From assembly GCA_023421505.1 (NCBI GenBank), contig JAEZTJ010000084.1:1-12997 (forward strand): a stretch of DNA of 12,997 bases, read 5' to 3'. The notes beneath the pieces were generated by a model. It worked only from the letters and a program-made list of their open reading frames with translations. It did no database searches and had not been told where the DNA came from. Shown in pieces: positions 5,406 through 12,997 of this stretch. The position numbers and the translations under genes are program-made. Within the stretch, counting starts at the first letter, position 1. Every line of letters begins with the position of its first letter. The DNA is from Bacillota bacterium (lineage in GTDB: Bacteria > Bacillota > Clostridia > Lachnospirales > Lachnospiraceae).

Positions 5406-6671
5406 TACTTCCTTAATATTGGAGGCTACTGATACATCAATACCCTCCTTTGTCAGCATTCGAAAGAAGTTCATCTGAATATCAGTACTGACAAATGGTG
5501 TAGCAAATCCAATCACTAACCGATCACTAAAGGAGCACATACTGATCTGGGGTCTTCTGGCACTGGTAAAGCAGTCAAATAGATGGATATATGGTGCAAG
5601 TTCCTTGGTTACTGTGATCTTCCCGATATTGGACAAGGTTGCCGTAATACCCCTGTTACTAAGATAGTTAGCCATTTTAAGAACATAATCCTTAAGAACT
5701 AGTGGTACAACACGCATGAAAGCATTATGCTCCAGAGCAGACAATCGATTCATATGCTTTCGTAGATTATCTTCGGTGAGCTCCTTCTCAAAATCATCCT
5801 TAACTGCTGCTATAATATCCTCCAGTTTATCAGAATTCTTGCCAAAATGGTAACTTACATTAATCACCGAAAAGAAATTTCGTGCTGTTACAGAAGGAAA
5901 ATACGTCCGAAGATTAACAGGTACCGTAATTCTTACCGGCAGCTTGCGTGCGCGGGTTGGCATGTCCTGATAAATCGCCTTAATAAATAGAGCCGTCAAA
6001 TAAATGGTCAAAGTAGTATTATAACGGTGTGCAAGATCAAGTACCTTCTTAGCTGACATCTCTCCTTCGATAACTTTAAGCCGATTATCAATATAACGCC
6101 TTCCAGTAATATGATAAGCCTTACTTAGCTTGATTTTGTCAAGCTTCTTATCACCGCTGTAATGTTTAAGAAAACTGTCATCCATCTTTTGTGTAAAGGA
6201 TGCATCATAATTCATAGCAGGAAGCTTACCACCAAACTCTTTCTCATACTTTATCGTAATATAATAATAAACCAGAGTTTTCAGAAATTCTAGTGCGCCA
6301 GTTCCGTCTGTTAAAGCATGATACATTTCTACATTAATTCTTTTATTATAATAGGAAACTTCAAATAATAAGTTTCTGCGATTCGGGTGATATAACATAT
6401 TGCAGGGGAGCTTATGTTCCTCCACTACCTGTGGTTTAATATCCGTACTTTCAAAATAGTACCAGAATACTCCTCTTCGTAAAACACATCGGTACATAGG
6501 AAATAGCAGCATAGCATTCTCAAGTGCCTTCTGCAGAATATCCTTTTCTATTTCTTCACTAAGCTCACAAACAAAACGAAAAACTTTAGTATCTCTTTCA
6601 TTTGTTGTAGGCGGGAATATCTTAGCAGCATTGTCTAGCTTAGCCCAATCAACAGGCATTTTTTTCGTCAT
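5400..6671 (-). CDS. Condensation/alcohol-acetyltransferase-like acyltransferase
   Basis: A 423-residue protein of the CoA-dependent acyltransferase superfamily (chloramphenicol acetyltransferase, condensation-domain and alcohol acetyltransferase clan). The catalytic HxxxDG motif is intact as HALTDG at 118-123, with H118 the expected general base. Other family signs are DNAAKIFPP at 13-21 and PVNLRTYFPS...RNFFS at 251-267 in the second half-domain. It should transfer an acyl group to an alcohol or amine acceptor, which the sequence does not identify. It is not attached to a carrier protein or adenylation domain, so a nonribosomal synthetase role is unlikely. No signal peptide or membrane segment is seen. 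The ATG has GGGGGAG 12 nt upstream, a long gap. It starts 94 nt after the hydrolase gene. The C-terminal codon and stop lie inside a repeat hairpin. Confidence 0.85.
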   Translation of the reverse strand: MTKKMPVDWAKLDNAAKIFPPTTNERDTKVFRFVCELSEEIEKDILQKALENAMLLFPMYRCVLRRGVFWYYFESTDIKPQVVEEHKLPCNMLYHPNRRNLLFEVSYYNKRINVEMYHALTDGTGALEFLKTLVYYYITIKYEKEFGGKLPAMNYDASFTQKMDDSFLKHYSGDKKLDKIKLSKAYHITGRRYIDNRLKVIEGEMSAKKVLDLAHRYNTTLTIYLTALFIKAIYQDMPTRARKLPVRITVPVNLRTYFPSVTARNFFSVINVSYHFGKNSDKLEDIIAAVKDDFEKELTEDNLRKHMNRLSALEHNAFMRVVPLVLKDYVLKMANYLSNRGITATLSNIGKITVTKELAPYIHLFDCFTSARRPQISMCSFSDRLVIGFATPFVSTDIQMNFFRMLTKEGIDVSVASNIKEVV

Positions 6672-6765
6672 ATAATCAATATTCTCCCCCTTCTGGCATT
6701 CTTCCTAATAACACGTATCATTGTGGGTATAATATTCAGAACGATTTTGTCGATATTTCTCTTCA

Positions 6766-7692
6766 TTAATTTTTATTTAAAAACAGATTAATCAACTCGT
6801 AACATCTTTTCACATGTACGAAATGCTTTGGCAGGGAAATGAAGCCATGCAAAGCATCCTTCATCCGATATACGTAAGCTTCATTACCAAATTCAAACAA
6901 TCTTCGCCCATAGAGCTCTCCTTCATCTCTCAGTGGGTCATATTGAGCCGTAATAATCAAGGTTTTAGGCTGATTGGATAAATCCTTAGATAAGATAGGA
7001 GCCAAATAAGGGTTAAGTAAATCATCTTTACTACTTATATATAAATCCATAAAGTCATTAATACGCTTTGCTGTTAACAAATAATCTGTTCCATTTACAA
7101 CTACTGAAGGATAGGGTGATTTCTCACTATGATCACTTCCTGTTGAGGGGTATAAAAGAATTTGCCTGGAGGGCATAAACTCTCCCCTATCCCTCGCCAT
7201 CAAGGATACAACAGCAGCAAGATTACCGCCGGCACTGTCTCCTATCAAGGTAATATCCTCCTGCTTTATATCAAATAATGCTGTTGCCTCCATAAATACT
7301 TCTTTCGCTACAGCATAGCAATCCTCCGGTGCGGCCGGAAATTTAAACTCCGGAGCCAAACGATAATCCACTGAAATTACAGCATGTCCTGTCTGCTTTG
7401 CCATATTGGAACAGATTGTTGTATAGCTGTCAATATTACCGATGACCCAGCCTCCCCCATGAAAAAACAGAAGAACCTTTGGAACCATTTCTTCCGATGG
7501 AGGCAAAAAAATTCTTACCGGGATATCATGGTCCGGCAGAGAAACCTTATGATCCCACATTTTATATAAGGGCTTTATATAAGGATGTGAAACATTTACC
7601 ATCTGCCTTTGTAATTTATAGGTTTTCTTTAGATCCAAATCCGGATACGACAAAGCTTTTAACGCAAGCCTCATCGCTTTATTGATCGCCAT
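6766..7692 (-). CDS. Alpha/beta-hydrolase, hormone-sensitive-lipase family esterase
   Basis: A 308-residue esterase or lipase of the HSL (bacterial family IV) group. The oxyanion-hole motif HGGGWVIG is at 78-85 and the nucleophile elbow GDSAGG at 151-156, with S153 as nucleophile. The acid is probably D252 in YDPLRDEG, and the histidine H282 in ALHGF. YRLAPEFKFPAAPED at 110-124 is also typical. The first ~50 residues form the usual cap region. No signal peptide is present, so it is probably cytoplasmic and acts on short acyl esters. It is the first gene of the minus-strand set, 94 nt before the acyltransferase, so ester hydrolysis and ester or amide formation may act on the same kind of molecule (inference). 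The ribosome-binding site is weak (GGGG, 7-nt gap). Confidence 0.92.
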   Translation of the reverse strand: MAINKAMRLALKALSYPDLDLKKTYKLQRQMVNVSHPYIKPLYKMWDHKVSLPDHDIPVRIFLPPSEEMVPKVLLFFHGGGWVIGNIDSYTTICSNMAKQTGHAVISVDYRLAPEFKFPAAPEDCYAVAKEVFMEATALFDIKQEDITLIGDSAGGNLAAVVSLMARDRGEFMPSRQILLYPSTGSDHSEKSPYPSVVVNGTDYLLTAKRINDFMDLYISSKDDLLNPYLAPILSKDLSNQPKTLIITAQYDPLRDEGELYGRRLFEFGNEAYVYRMKDALHGFISLPKHFVHVKRCYELINLFLNKN

Positions 7693-7772
7693 GGTTTCGC
7701 CCCATACCTTTCATTTTCTTAAGGACCTGTTGGATATTGAGAGGCTTTAAGAAATTACTGTTAGTTAACTAT

Positions 7773-7801
7773 ATTCTATCTAAGTTGGATTTAAAAGTCA
7801 A
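7773..7801 (-). promoter_or_regulatory. Sigma-A promoter for the hydrolase/acyltransferase operon
   Basis: On the minus strand -35 TTGACT (7796-7801), a 17-bp spacer and -10 TAGAAT (7773-7778) each match the consensus at five of six positions. The predicted leader is about 75 nt. An AGTTAACT palindrome sits just downstream of the -10 box and could be an operator, but no regulator is evident. Confidence 0.7.
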
Positions 7802-8206
7802 ATTGTATTCATTCGTGTAATTTATTAAAAGCATAATTCACAATTGAAAATCTATTCCCTTGCAATCGAAGTGTACCTTGCCTTGCAGAGTACATGCAGG
7901 CCCAAAGACTCGTAAACGAGGTTTATCAAGAATGTATCTTATATATGGCTAATGTATGATGTATTTATTCCCACTGATTATAAAATATGATATACTACAT
8001 AGGAAATAGAAAATATAACATTTTATCAAGTATTATATCGTATTATGATATCAATTAATACCTTTAGGTAATTGTGAAACCCAGTAATTGTAAGAACGGC
8101 AAGAACATTGGATCGAAGGAATAGTAAATTCTGTGTTTACAATTTATTATATTATAACGTTTCATAATTATCTAAATTAATACTTTAGTATGGAGGGCTC
8201 ACTACA
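7802..8206. other. AT-rich divergent intergenic region, no gene seen
   Basis: No open frame with a ribosome-binding site is present apart from the reductase start. A hairpin at 7872-7894 (TGTAC pairing with GTACA, extended inward by TGC/GCA) and a small CTCG/CGAG hairpin at 7909-7920 are visible, with no T-tract after them. The reductase ribosome-binding site GGAGG is at 8192-8196, 10 nt before its ATG. Several TATAAT-like words occur, but none has a convincing -35 partner, so no promoter for the reductase is called. A long reductase leader or a small RNA cannot be excluded. Confidence 0.4.
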
Positions 8207-9301
8207 ATGTATTATAAACAATATGGTAATACTAATATGAAAGTTTCTGCGATTGGCATGGGAGCAATGAGATATAATGATGCAGATATAAAAGCAGGTA
8301 ATCTGTCAAAATGTGCTGAGGTTGCATTGTATGCTCATGAGAAGGGGATCAACTTCTTTGATTCTGCACCTTTCTACTGTGATGATAAAAGCGAGGAGAT
8401 AACTGGTCTTGCACTCTCTCAACTGCCAAGAGACAGCTTCTATGTATCTTCTAAGATGAATATGGGAACCATAGGCGGAAAATTTACACCAGATGCTTTT
8501 CGAAAGAGATTAGAAACTTCCTTAAAACGTTTGAAGGTTGATTATCTGGATTTTTATTATCTGTGGTGTATGCTCGATCTTGACTCCTTCCATAAGCAAT
8601 ATGATCTCTTATATAATTCTTTTGAACAGGCAAAGAAGGATGGCTTAATCAGAAATATTACTTTTTCATCTCATATGCAGGGCAATCAGTTGGAGGAGGT
8701 AATTAACACCAGTTCCTTTCAGGGTATGCTGATTGGATATAACGCACTTAACTATCGTTTCCGTCAGGCAGGTATCAGTGCCGCCCATAAAAAGGGTATG
8801 GGTATCACAGTTATGAATCCTCTGGGTGGCGGTTTAATTCCGAATAATCCCAAAGTATTTGAATACTTAACCGCAGGTACTGATTTAAATGTTCCTCAGG
8901 CTGCCCTTCGCTTCGTTGCTTCTCATAAGGAAATTACTGTTACCCTTTGTGGTTTTACAACAAAGGAGCATGTAGAGGATGCAGTAAAAGCAGTGGAAGA
9001 TCTCGAAGAAAGATCTGCCGCAGAGATTTATAAGGAATATGAAAGCAAAGGAATTACATTAAACAATCTTTGCACTGGCTGCTCATACTGCAAGAATTGT
9101 CCAAAGGAAATTGATATTCCAAAGTATATGGATGCTTATAATCAAAAGATCTTAGGTAATAGTATTGCAGACAGATTAATGTGGCATTGGGGCATGCCTT
9201 CCGATAAAGCTGCAGAATGCATCAAATGCGGACAATGTGAAACCTTGTGCACCCAGCATCTACCCATTATGGAACGCTTAAGTGAAATTGCACTGGTTTA
9301 A
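8207..9301 (+). CDS. Aldo/keto reductase with C-terminal 4Fe-4S domain
   Basis: A 364-residue protein with an AKR TIM barrel at about 1-265 and a ferredoxin-like tail. Three of the four AKR catalytic residues are visible: D52, Y57 and K83. The usual catalytic histidine after the DYxDxY segment is replaced by W120 (LDFYYLWCM). The tail binds iron-sulfur clusters through C289-C292-C295-C298 (CxxCxxCxxCP) and C338-C341-C344-C348, eight cysteines suggesting two [4Fe-4S] clusters. Proteins of this type are presumed oxidoreductases in strict anaerobes; the substrate is unknown. The Fe-S tail could pass electrons between a nicotinamide or flavin and ferredoxin (inference). GGAGG precedes the ATG by 10 nt. 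The gene is monocistronic, bounded by a strong terminator. Confidence 0.93.
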   Translation: MYYKQYGNTNMKVSAIGMGAMRYNDADIKAGNLSKCAEVALYAHEKGINFFDSAPFYCDDKSEEITGLALSQLPRDSFYVSSKMNMGTIGGKFTPDAFRKRLETSLKRLKVDYLDFYYLWCMLDLDSFHKQYDLLYNSFEQAKKDGLIRNITFSSHMQGNQLEEVINTSSFQGMLIGYNALNYRFRQAGISAAHKKGMGITVMNPLGGGLIPNNPKVFEYLTAGTDLNVPQAALRFVASHKEITVTLCGFTTKEHVEDAVKAVEDLEERSAAEIYKEYESKGITLNNLCTGCSYCKNCPKEIDIPKYMDAYNQKILGNSIADRLMWHWGMPSDKAAECIKCGQCETLCTQHLPIMERLSEIALV

Positions 9302-9316
9302 TTCAAAAAACTTAAT

Positions 9317-9355
9317 AAAAGCTGAAGAGGATGCAATCCCTTTTCAGCTTTTTTG
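9317..9355. terminator. Strong bidirectional intrinsic terminator
   Basis: A 10-bp stem pairs AAAAGCTGAA (9317-9326) with TTCAGCTTTT (9343-9352) and extends inward by about six further pairs with one bulged C to a GCA triloop. On the plus strand it is followed by a T-run, ending the reductase transcript 15 nt after its stop. On the minus strand the complementary A-run gives a second T-run, so it also ends the convergent GGDEF-EAL transcript 4 nt after its stop. Confidence 0.92.
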
Positions 9356-9359
9356 TTAT

Positions 9360-11909
9360 CTATTTCTTTAAAAGCTTTATAATCTCCCTTTCAGGCTGTG
9401 GCCTGCTGTACAAAAAGCCTTGAAATTTGTCACAGTTGCAATGTGTTAGATATTCTAATTGCTCCTGTGTCTCCACCCCTTCAGCGATTGTTGTCATCCC
9501 CATACTCTTACCCAAAGAAACGATCTGGCCTGTAAGCTTATGATCACTATCATATAAGATACTATCTATAAATGATTTATCCAGCTTCAGTGTAGATATA
9601 GGTAATTGTCTTAAATAATTTAAGGACGAATACCCTTTACCAAAATCATCAAGCGCGATCTTTATTCTACTTTCATATAATGTATTTAATTCCGTTCCGA
9701 TCTGATCAATTGACTCAATCAAGACGGATTCTGTTATTTCTAGTTCAAGATAATCTGCGGCAAGTCCGGTATCCTTAAGGGTCTCAAATATAATATTGCA
9801 AAAATCACTTTGAAGCAGCTGTATGATAGATATGTTTACCGATATCATTAAGTCGGTGTAACCCAAATTATGTACTCTCTTAAGAAATTCACAGGCCTTT
9901 TGCAAAACCCATTTACCCAGCGTTATGATAAACCTGCTATCTTCTGCAATCTTAATAAATTTGACGGGAGATATTTCACCAAATTCAGTACTGTGCCAAC
10001 GCAGCAGTGCCTCAAAGCCTGTAATTTTATTCGAGGTTAAATCCACCTGCGGCTGGTAATAAATCTCAAATTCTCCACGCTCAAGTGCCTTTGGCATGCT
10101 CTTTTCCATGTTAACTTGTTCAAGGAAAAGCTCATTTAAGCTTTTATTATAAATAATATAGTTCTTCTTACCGGTAGCCTTTACACGATACATTGCTATA
10201 TCCGCATATTTTAACAGCTGATCAATAGATGTCCCATGCTCAGGATACATAGCGATACCAATACTAAGGCTGATTTGCAGTAAACTGCCATCAATATCAA
10301 ATTCCGAAGAAAAGCCTGACTGAAGTTTCTCTGCAATTTGTAAAACTTCCTCCGCATTATTGATCTGCTGCAATAGTATAATAAATTCATCTCCGCCAAG
10401 CCGATAAATCGAATCATTATTATCAAAAAAAGAGGTAAGCCTTTCACTAACTTTCTTTACAAGAAGATCTCCGTAATCATGTCCTAATGTATCATTCACA
10501 TTTTTAAAATTATCGATATCAAGAAAAAGAAGCGCGGCTGCCCCATTCTCCGGAATAAAAATCCTTTTGGCTGCTTGAAATAATGACAGCTTATTCGGCA
10601 AGCTCGTTAAGGAGTCGTGATATGCTAAGAAGGTTAGCTTTTCCTCCCCCAATCGAATCTTCTCATTAATAGATAGTATTTCTTCATATTGCTGCTTCAT
10701 TTCTTCATCCGAAGCTGTCAATTCTTCATAAAGCTGCGTAAGCTCCTCATGACTTTCTGAAAGCTCCTTCTTCATACGGTTAATTCGACGTATATAAAAA
10801 ATCAATATATTAATAAATAAGATAAGAACTGTTATTACAGATATAACCCCAATTATCAAGGTTCTATAGGTCTCAAAAAAGGAGAACGGTTTATTAATTA
10901 CCTCAAAATTCTTCGGAATTTTATTAAGTGGTATGTCAAAATGCTTTAAAGCCTTATAATCAACAGCAGCACGCATTGAATTAGGTACAAAAAACGGTAG
11001 ATTTGCAATATTCTCTCCATCAAAAATCCGAAGAGCTAAAGTTGCTGCATTTTCACCCTGCTTCCGGCCGCTTAACATTACACCTCCTACCACACCACTA
11101 TTTAATCCAAAATCATAAATACCATATACAGGAACACTGCTGTTAGCACTTATCTCCTTATGTGCATAAAACATGTCAAGCATTTTATAGTTCACATCAC
11201 GGCTATAGGTTGTAATCAAAATAATACTGTCAGACTTAAACTGCTTCACTTTATCAATAATTACATCATATGGCATGTTATTCATTGGATGAATAATAAG
11301 ATCAGGATTTTCGCCTTCTACCTTATCAATGATTAACTTACCGGTAGTAAGACCACTTTCTGTTCTATCGTACAGAAGATATATATTTTTCAAAGAAGGA
11401 TTGATCTGTCTTGCTAGCGCTATTGTCTCTGTTGCATCCACTACCTCAATTACTCCGGTAACCCGGTTATAGCTCTTCGTAATCTTCTCTGCTCCGTCCT
11501 TGTTTACTCCGCAAAAGATTACAGGGGCATCCGAGAATAGCTTCCTTCTATTTTCTAATGAAAATTGCAAAGCGATATCATCCGTGGCTATGATTAAATC
11601 AAGCTTCTTATTCTGATATTTATACTCGTAATACTGATAAAGGTAATGAAGGTTTTTATCGGTAGGGTGATTCTTCCAGTCCATATACTCAACATCAATA
11701 TTAATATTCTTATCACTACCTGCAAAGGTATCAATTATACCATTCGTTTCTTCTCTGGACCACGCTAATCCCTGATGATAGGAATTTATTATTAATACAT
11801 TTTTGTCTTCATCCTCCTTGGCAGCTTCTGCATTAGAGTAAGATAAACCACCAAGCACTACGATTATTATTATAAAGAAAGGTCTAAGTAATTTTATAAT
11901 CCTCTTCAT
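9360..11909 (-). CDS. Membrane sensor with ABC-substrate-binding-like domain, GGDEF and EAL
   Basis: An 849-residue c-di-GMP turnover protein. An N-terminal membrane anchor or signal (about 8-24) is followed by an extracytoplasmic domain at about 35-340 resembling ABC-transporter substrate-binding proteins of the PF04392 type (VLIINSYHQGLAWSREE). A transmembrane helix (about 350-373) and a glutamate-rich coiled coil (about 375-422) lead to the cytoplasmic domains. The GGDEF domain (about 425-590) has an intact RLGGDEF at 503-509, but the RxxD inhibitory site is replaced by DNND at 496-499. The EAL domain (about 600-849) has E633 (EALLRW), N692, E724, DDFGKGYSS at 754-762, K775 (KLDKSF) and E810 (EGVET), so the phosphodiesterase residues appear intact. 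Whether it makes or breaks c-di-GMP depends on ligand binding. GGAGG lies 4 nt before the ATG. It follows the GNAT gene by 44 nt. Confidence 0.93.
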   Translation of the reverse strand: MKRIIKLLRPFFIIIIVVLGGLSYSNAEAAKEDEDKNVLIINSYHQGLAWSREETNGIIDTFAGSDKNINIDVEYMDWKNHPTDKNLHYLYQYYEYKYQNKKLDLIIATDDIALQFSLENRRKLFSDAPVIFCGVNKDGAEKITKSYNRVTGVIEVVDATETIALARQINPSLKNIYLLYDRTESGLTTGKLIIDKVEGENPDLIIHPMNNMPYDVIIDKVKQFKSDSIILITTYSRDVNYKMLDMFYAHKEISANSSVPVYGIYDFGLNSGVVGGVMLSGRKQGENAATLALRIFDGENIANLPFFVPNSMRAAVDYKALKHFDIPLNKIPKNFEVINKPFSFFETYRTLIIGVISVITVLILFINILIFYIRRINRMKKELSESHEELTQLYEELTASDEEMKQQYEEILSINEKIRLGEEKLTFLAYHDSLTSLPNKLSLFQAAKRIFIPENGAAALLFLDIDNFKNVNDTLGHDYGDLLVKKVSERLTSFFDNNDSIYRLGGDEFIILLQQINNAEEVLQIAEKLQSGFSSEFDIDGSLLQISLSIGIAMYPEHGTSIDQLLKYADIAMYRVKATGKKNYIIYNKSLNELFLEQVNMEKSMPKALERGEFEIYYQPQVDLTSNKITGFEALLRWHSTEFGEISPVKFIKIAEDSRFIITLGKWVLQKACEFLKRVHNLGYTDLMISVNISIIQLLQSDFCNIIFETLKDTGLAADYLELEITESVLIESIDQIGTELNTLYESRIKIALDDFGKGYSSLNYLRQLPISTLKLDKSFIDSILYDSDHKLTGQIVSLGKSMGMTTIAEGVETQEQLEYLTHCNCDKFQGFLYSRPQPEREIIKLLKK

Positions 11910-11953
11910 ATTGCCTCCAATTATGCTTCAAATTATACTAATAATTCATTCAA

Positions 11954-12784
11954 TCATTCCTTAAGAAAATTCTGTATGTCTGGCTTAAAATATTGATTTA
12001 TAACCGCATATGTAGTATATTCATGGTCGAAATGATAGCCTAGCTTTTCAGCCAAAGCAACCGATTCTTTATTGGCAGCGTCCCAACTTGGATAAAGACC
12101 TCTTTCCAAGCATTTAAGAATAAGAGCTGAGGCACATACCTTTGCTAGTCCTTTTCTGCGATAATCCGGTTTGGTATCAATCTCAATTTCAATTCCACCA
12201 CTGTATACCGTATAAGATGAAGCTCCGCTGACTAATCTACCCTCATGAAGTACTGCAAATCCTATTCCTGATTTGTAATAATCCTTATAAGTATAAAATT
12301 GAGAGCATAAATCCTTTGACCAAGCTTCTTTTTTAGCCTGCTCATAGATATCCTCATCAATCTGCTTTAATACATAGTCTTTTGGAAGAAGCTTGACATA
12401 GTTCTCCAGCAGATTACGATCAAATACGCCAGTCTCTTTTTTAATCGCATAGCGGTTGAACTTTACTGCATTATTTTTATAATACTGTTCAATCAGAGCA
12501 GCCCAGGCTTCATTTTGCGGAAGCATTAATAAATACTGTGATGAATAATATTCTGGAATATTCTTAATCAAATTCACATTAGGACATCCTGCAAAAAAGC
12601 AAAAATCTCCTGTTATAATTTGCGCTGAACCAGGATCATTTTCATTATCTGCCCAGGCATGCCCCATATACCCTTGCAGGCATGATATAATAAGAGTTTC
12701 CTTAAAGTCCATAAATAAGTGTTCTATTTTATACATCTGCACTTTACATAGTTCAACTATTGCATCGCAATTATCACTCTTCAA
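11954..12784 (-). CDS. GNAT family N-acetyltransferase
   Basis: A 276-residue protein whose C-terminal half is a GNAT fold. SGIGFAVLHEGRLVSGASSY at about 172-191 and IEIDTKPDYRRKGLA at 200-214 form the acetyl-CoA binding strand and pyrophosphate loop (RRKGLA at 209-214). WDAANKESVALAEKLGY at 234-250 is the usual C-terminal helix. The N-terminal half (about 50-130, with ITGDFCFFAGCPN) resembles the larger GNAT_acetyltran (PF12746) type. The acceptor is unknown. The start appears to be TTG at 12782-12784, because AAGGA lies 7 nt upstream. Later ATG codons at residues 17 and 25 would shorten the protein. It has its own promoter and is the first gene of a likely two-gene transcript with the GGDEF-EAL sensor. 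Confidence 0.88.
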   Translation of the reverse strand: MKSDNCDAIVELCKVQMYKIEHLFMDFKETLIISCLQGYMGHAWADNENDPGSAQIITGDFCFFAGCPNVNLIKNIPEYYSSQYLLMLPQNEAWAALIEQYYKNNAVKFNRYAIKKETGVFDRNLLENYVKLLPKDYVLKQIDEDIYEQAKKEAWSKDLCSQFYTYKDYYKSGIGFAVLHEGRLVSGASSYTVYSGGIEIEIDTKPDYRRKGLAKVCASALILKCLERGLYPSWDAANKESVALAEKLGYHFDHEYTTYAVINQYFKPDIQNFLKE

Positions 12785-12815
12785 TCTCTATTCCTTCTCT
12801 CTTATTTTATCATCC

Positions 12816-12844
12816 ATTATATAACAATATTTGCTATGTTTCTA
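12816..12844 (-). promoter_or_regulatory. Sigma-A promoter for the GNAT/GGDEF-EAL transcript
   Basis: On the minus strand -35 TAGAAA (12839-12844) and a consensus -10 TATAAT (12816-12821) are separated by 17 bp. The predicted start is about 25 nt upstream of the TTG start codon, leaving a short leader with the AAGGA ribosome-binding site. The -35 box is weak (four of six). Confidence 0.65.
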
Positions 12845-12935
12845 CTATGAATTTCTAAATTTAATATAATATCTAAAATGAAAAAGTAAATTCCAGTTTG
12901 CACGACTAAATTCTAGGTGTAGTTATAGACCTGAT

Positions 12936-12963
12936 TTTACTTGTGCACACTTTCCGTTATAAT
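12936..12963 (+). promoter_or_regulatory. Probable plus-strand promoter for a gene beyond the right edge
   Basis: TTTACT (12936-12941), a 16-bp spacer and a consensus TATAAT (12958-12963) form a promoter divergent from the GNAT gene. The window ends in AAGAGGA, which could be the ribosome-binding site of a gene starting within a few bases outside. CTTTCCG (12950-12956) and CGGAAAG (12987-12993) form an inverted repeat around the -10 box and the start point, possibly an operator, with no regulator in sight. Confidence 0.5.
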
Positions 12964-12997
12964 AAATGTATGGTTGTCTGCCTGTGCGGAAAGAGGA

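Noticed and set aside
7860..8200. Riboswitch or small RNA upstream of the aldo/keto reductase
   Set aside because: Small hairpins are present, but I could not match any known riboswitch core, and no promoter or terminator frames a discrete RNA.
10211..10447. Minus-strand 78-codon frame within the GGDEF-EAL gene
   Set aside because: It is an alternative frame of the GGDEF coding region with no independent start signal.

Overview
The window looks like a chromosomal piece of a low-GC, Gram-positive anaerobe of the class Clostridia, most likely Lachnospiraceae. The base composition is AT-rich. Ribosome-binding sites are strong GGAGG-type, and promoters are of the sigma-A type. The gene content fits that group: a CIRCE-controlled htpG, a DUF5721-like gene, a ferredoxin-type aldo/keto reductase, a TraX-family protein and a DUF6320-like zinc-ribbon protein. 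The family assignment is inferred from protein content, not from rRNA. No rRNA, tRNA, CRISPR array, transposase or phage gene was recognised.

Layout: (1) Positions 1-223 hold the end of an unknown neighbour and a terminator hairpin. (2) 224-3054, minus strand: htpG (Hsp90) preceded by a leader, a strong promoter and a perfect CIRCE operator, then a DUF5721-like gene upstream. (3) 3333-3509, plus strand: an unannotated 58-codon tyrosine-rich gene whose stop overlaps that of the convergent traX-like gene. (4) 3506-7692, minus strand: a four-gene set transcribed as alpha/beta-hydrolase, condensation-type acyltransferase, zinc-ribbon membrane protein, TraX-like membrane protein. A 350-bp array of hairpin repeats lies between the second and third genes. 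(5) 7693-8206: a divergent intergenic region. (6) 8207-9301, plus strand: Fe-S aldo/keto reductase, closed by a strong bidirectional terminator. (7) 9360-12784, minus strand: a GNAT acetyltransferase followed by a membrane-anchored sensor with GGDEF and EAL domains. (8) The right edge carries a plus-strand promoter for a gene that starts just outside.

How the genes may work together: the htpG block is a heat-shock/protein-quality unit under HrcA. The hydrolase/acyltransferase/DUF6320/TraX set is a plausible envelope or lipid acyl-modification group (inference). The GNAT and GGDEF-EAL pair is probably one transcript and links an extracytoplasmic ligand sensor to c-di-GMP turnover.

Most worth a second look: the tandem two-hairpin repeat array, whose last copy supplies the acyltransferase stop codon; the Cys/His-rich acidic insertion in HtpG; the CIRCE operator that sits upstream of the -35 box and can also fold as a terminator; the unannotated small gene overlapping traX; and the four-gene acyl-modification cluster.
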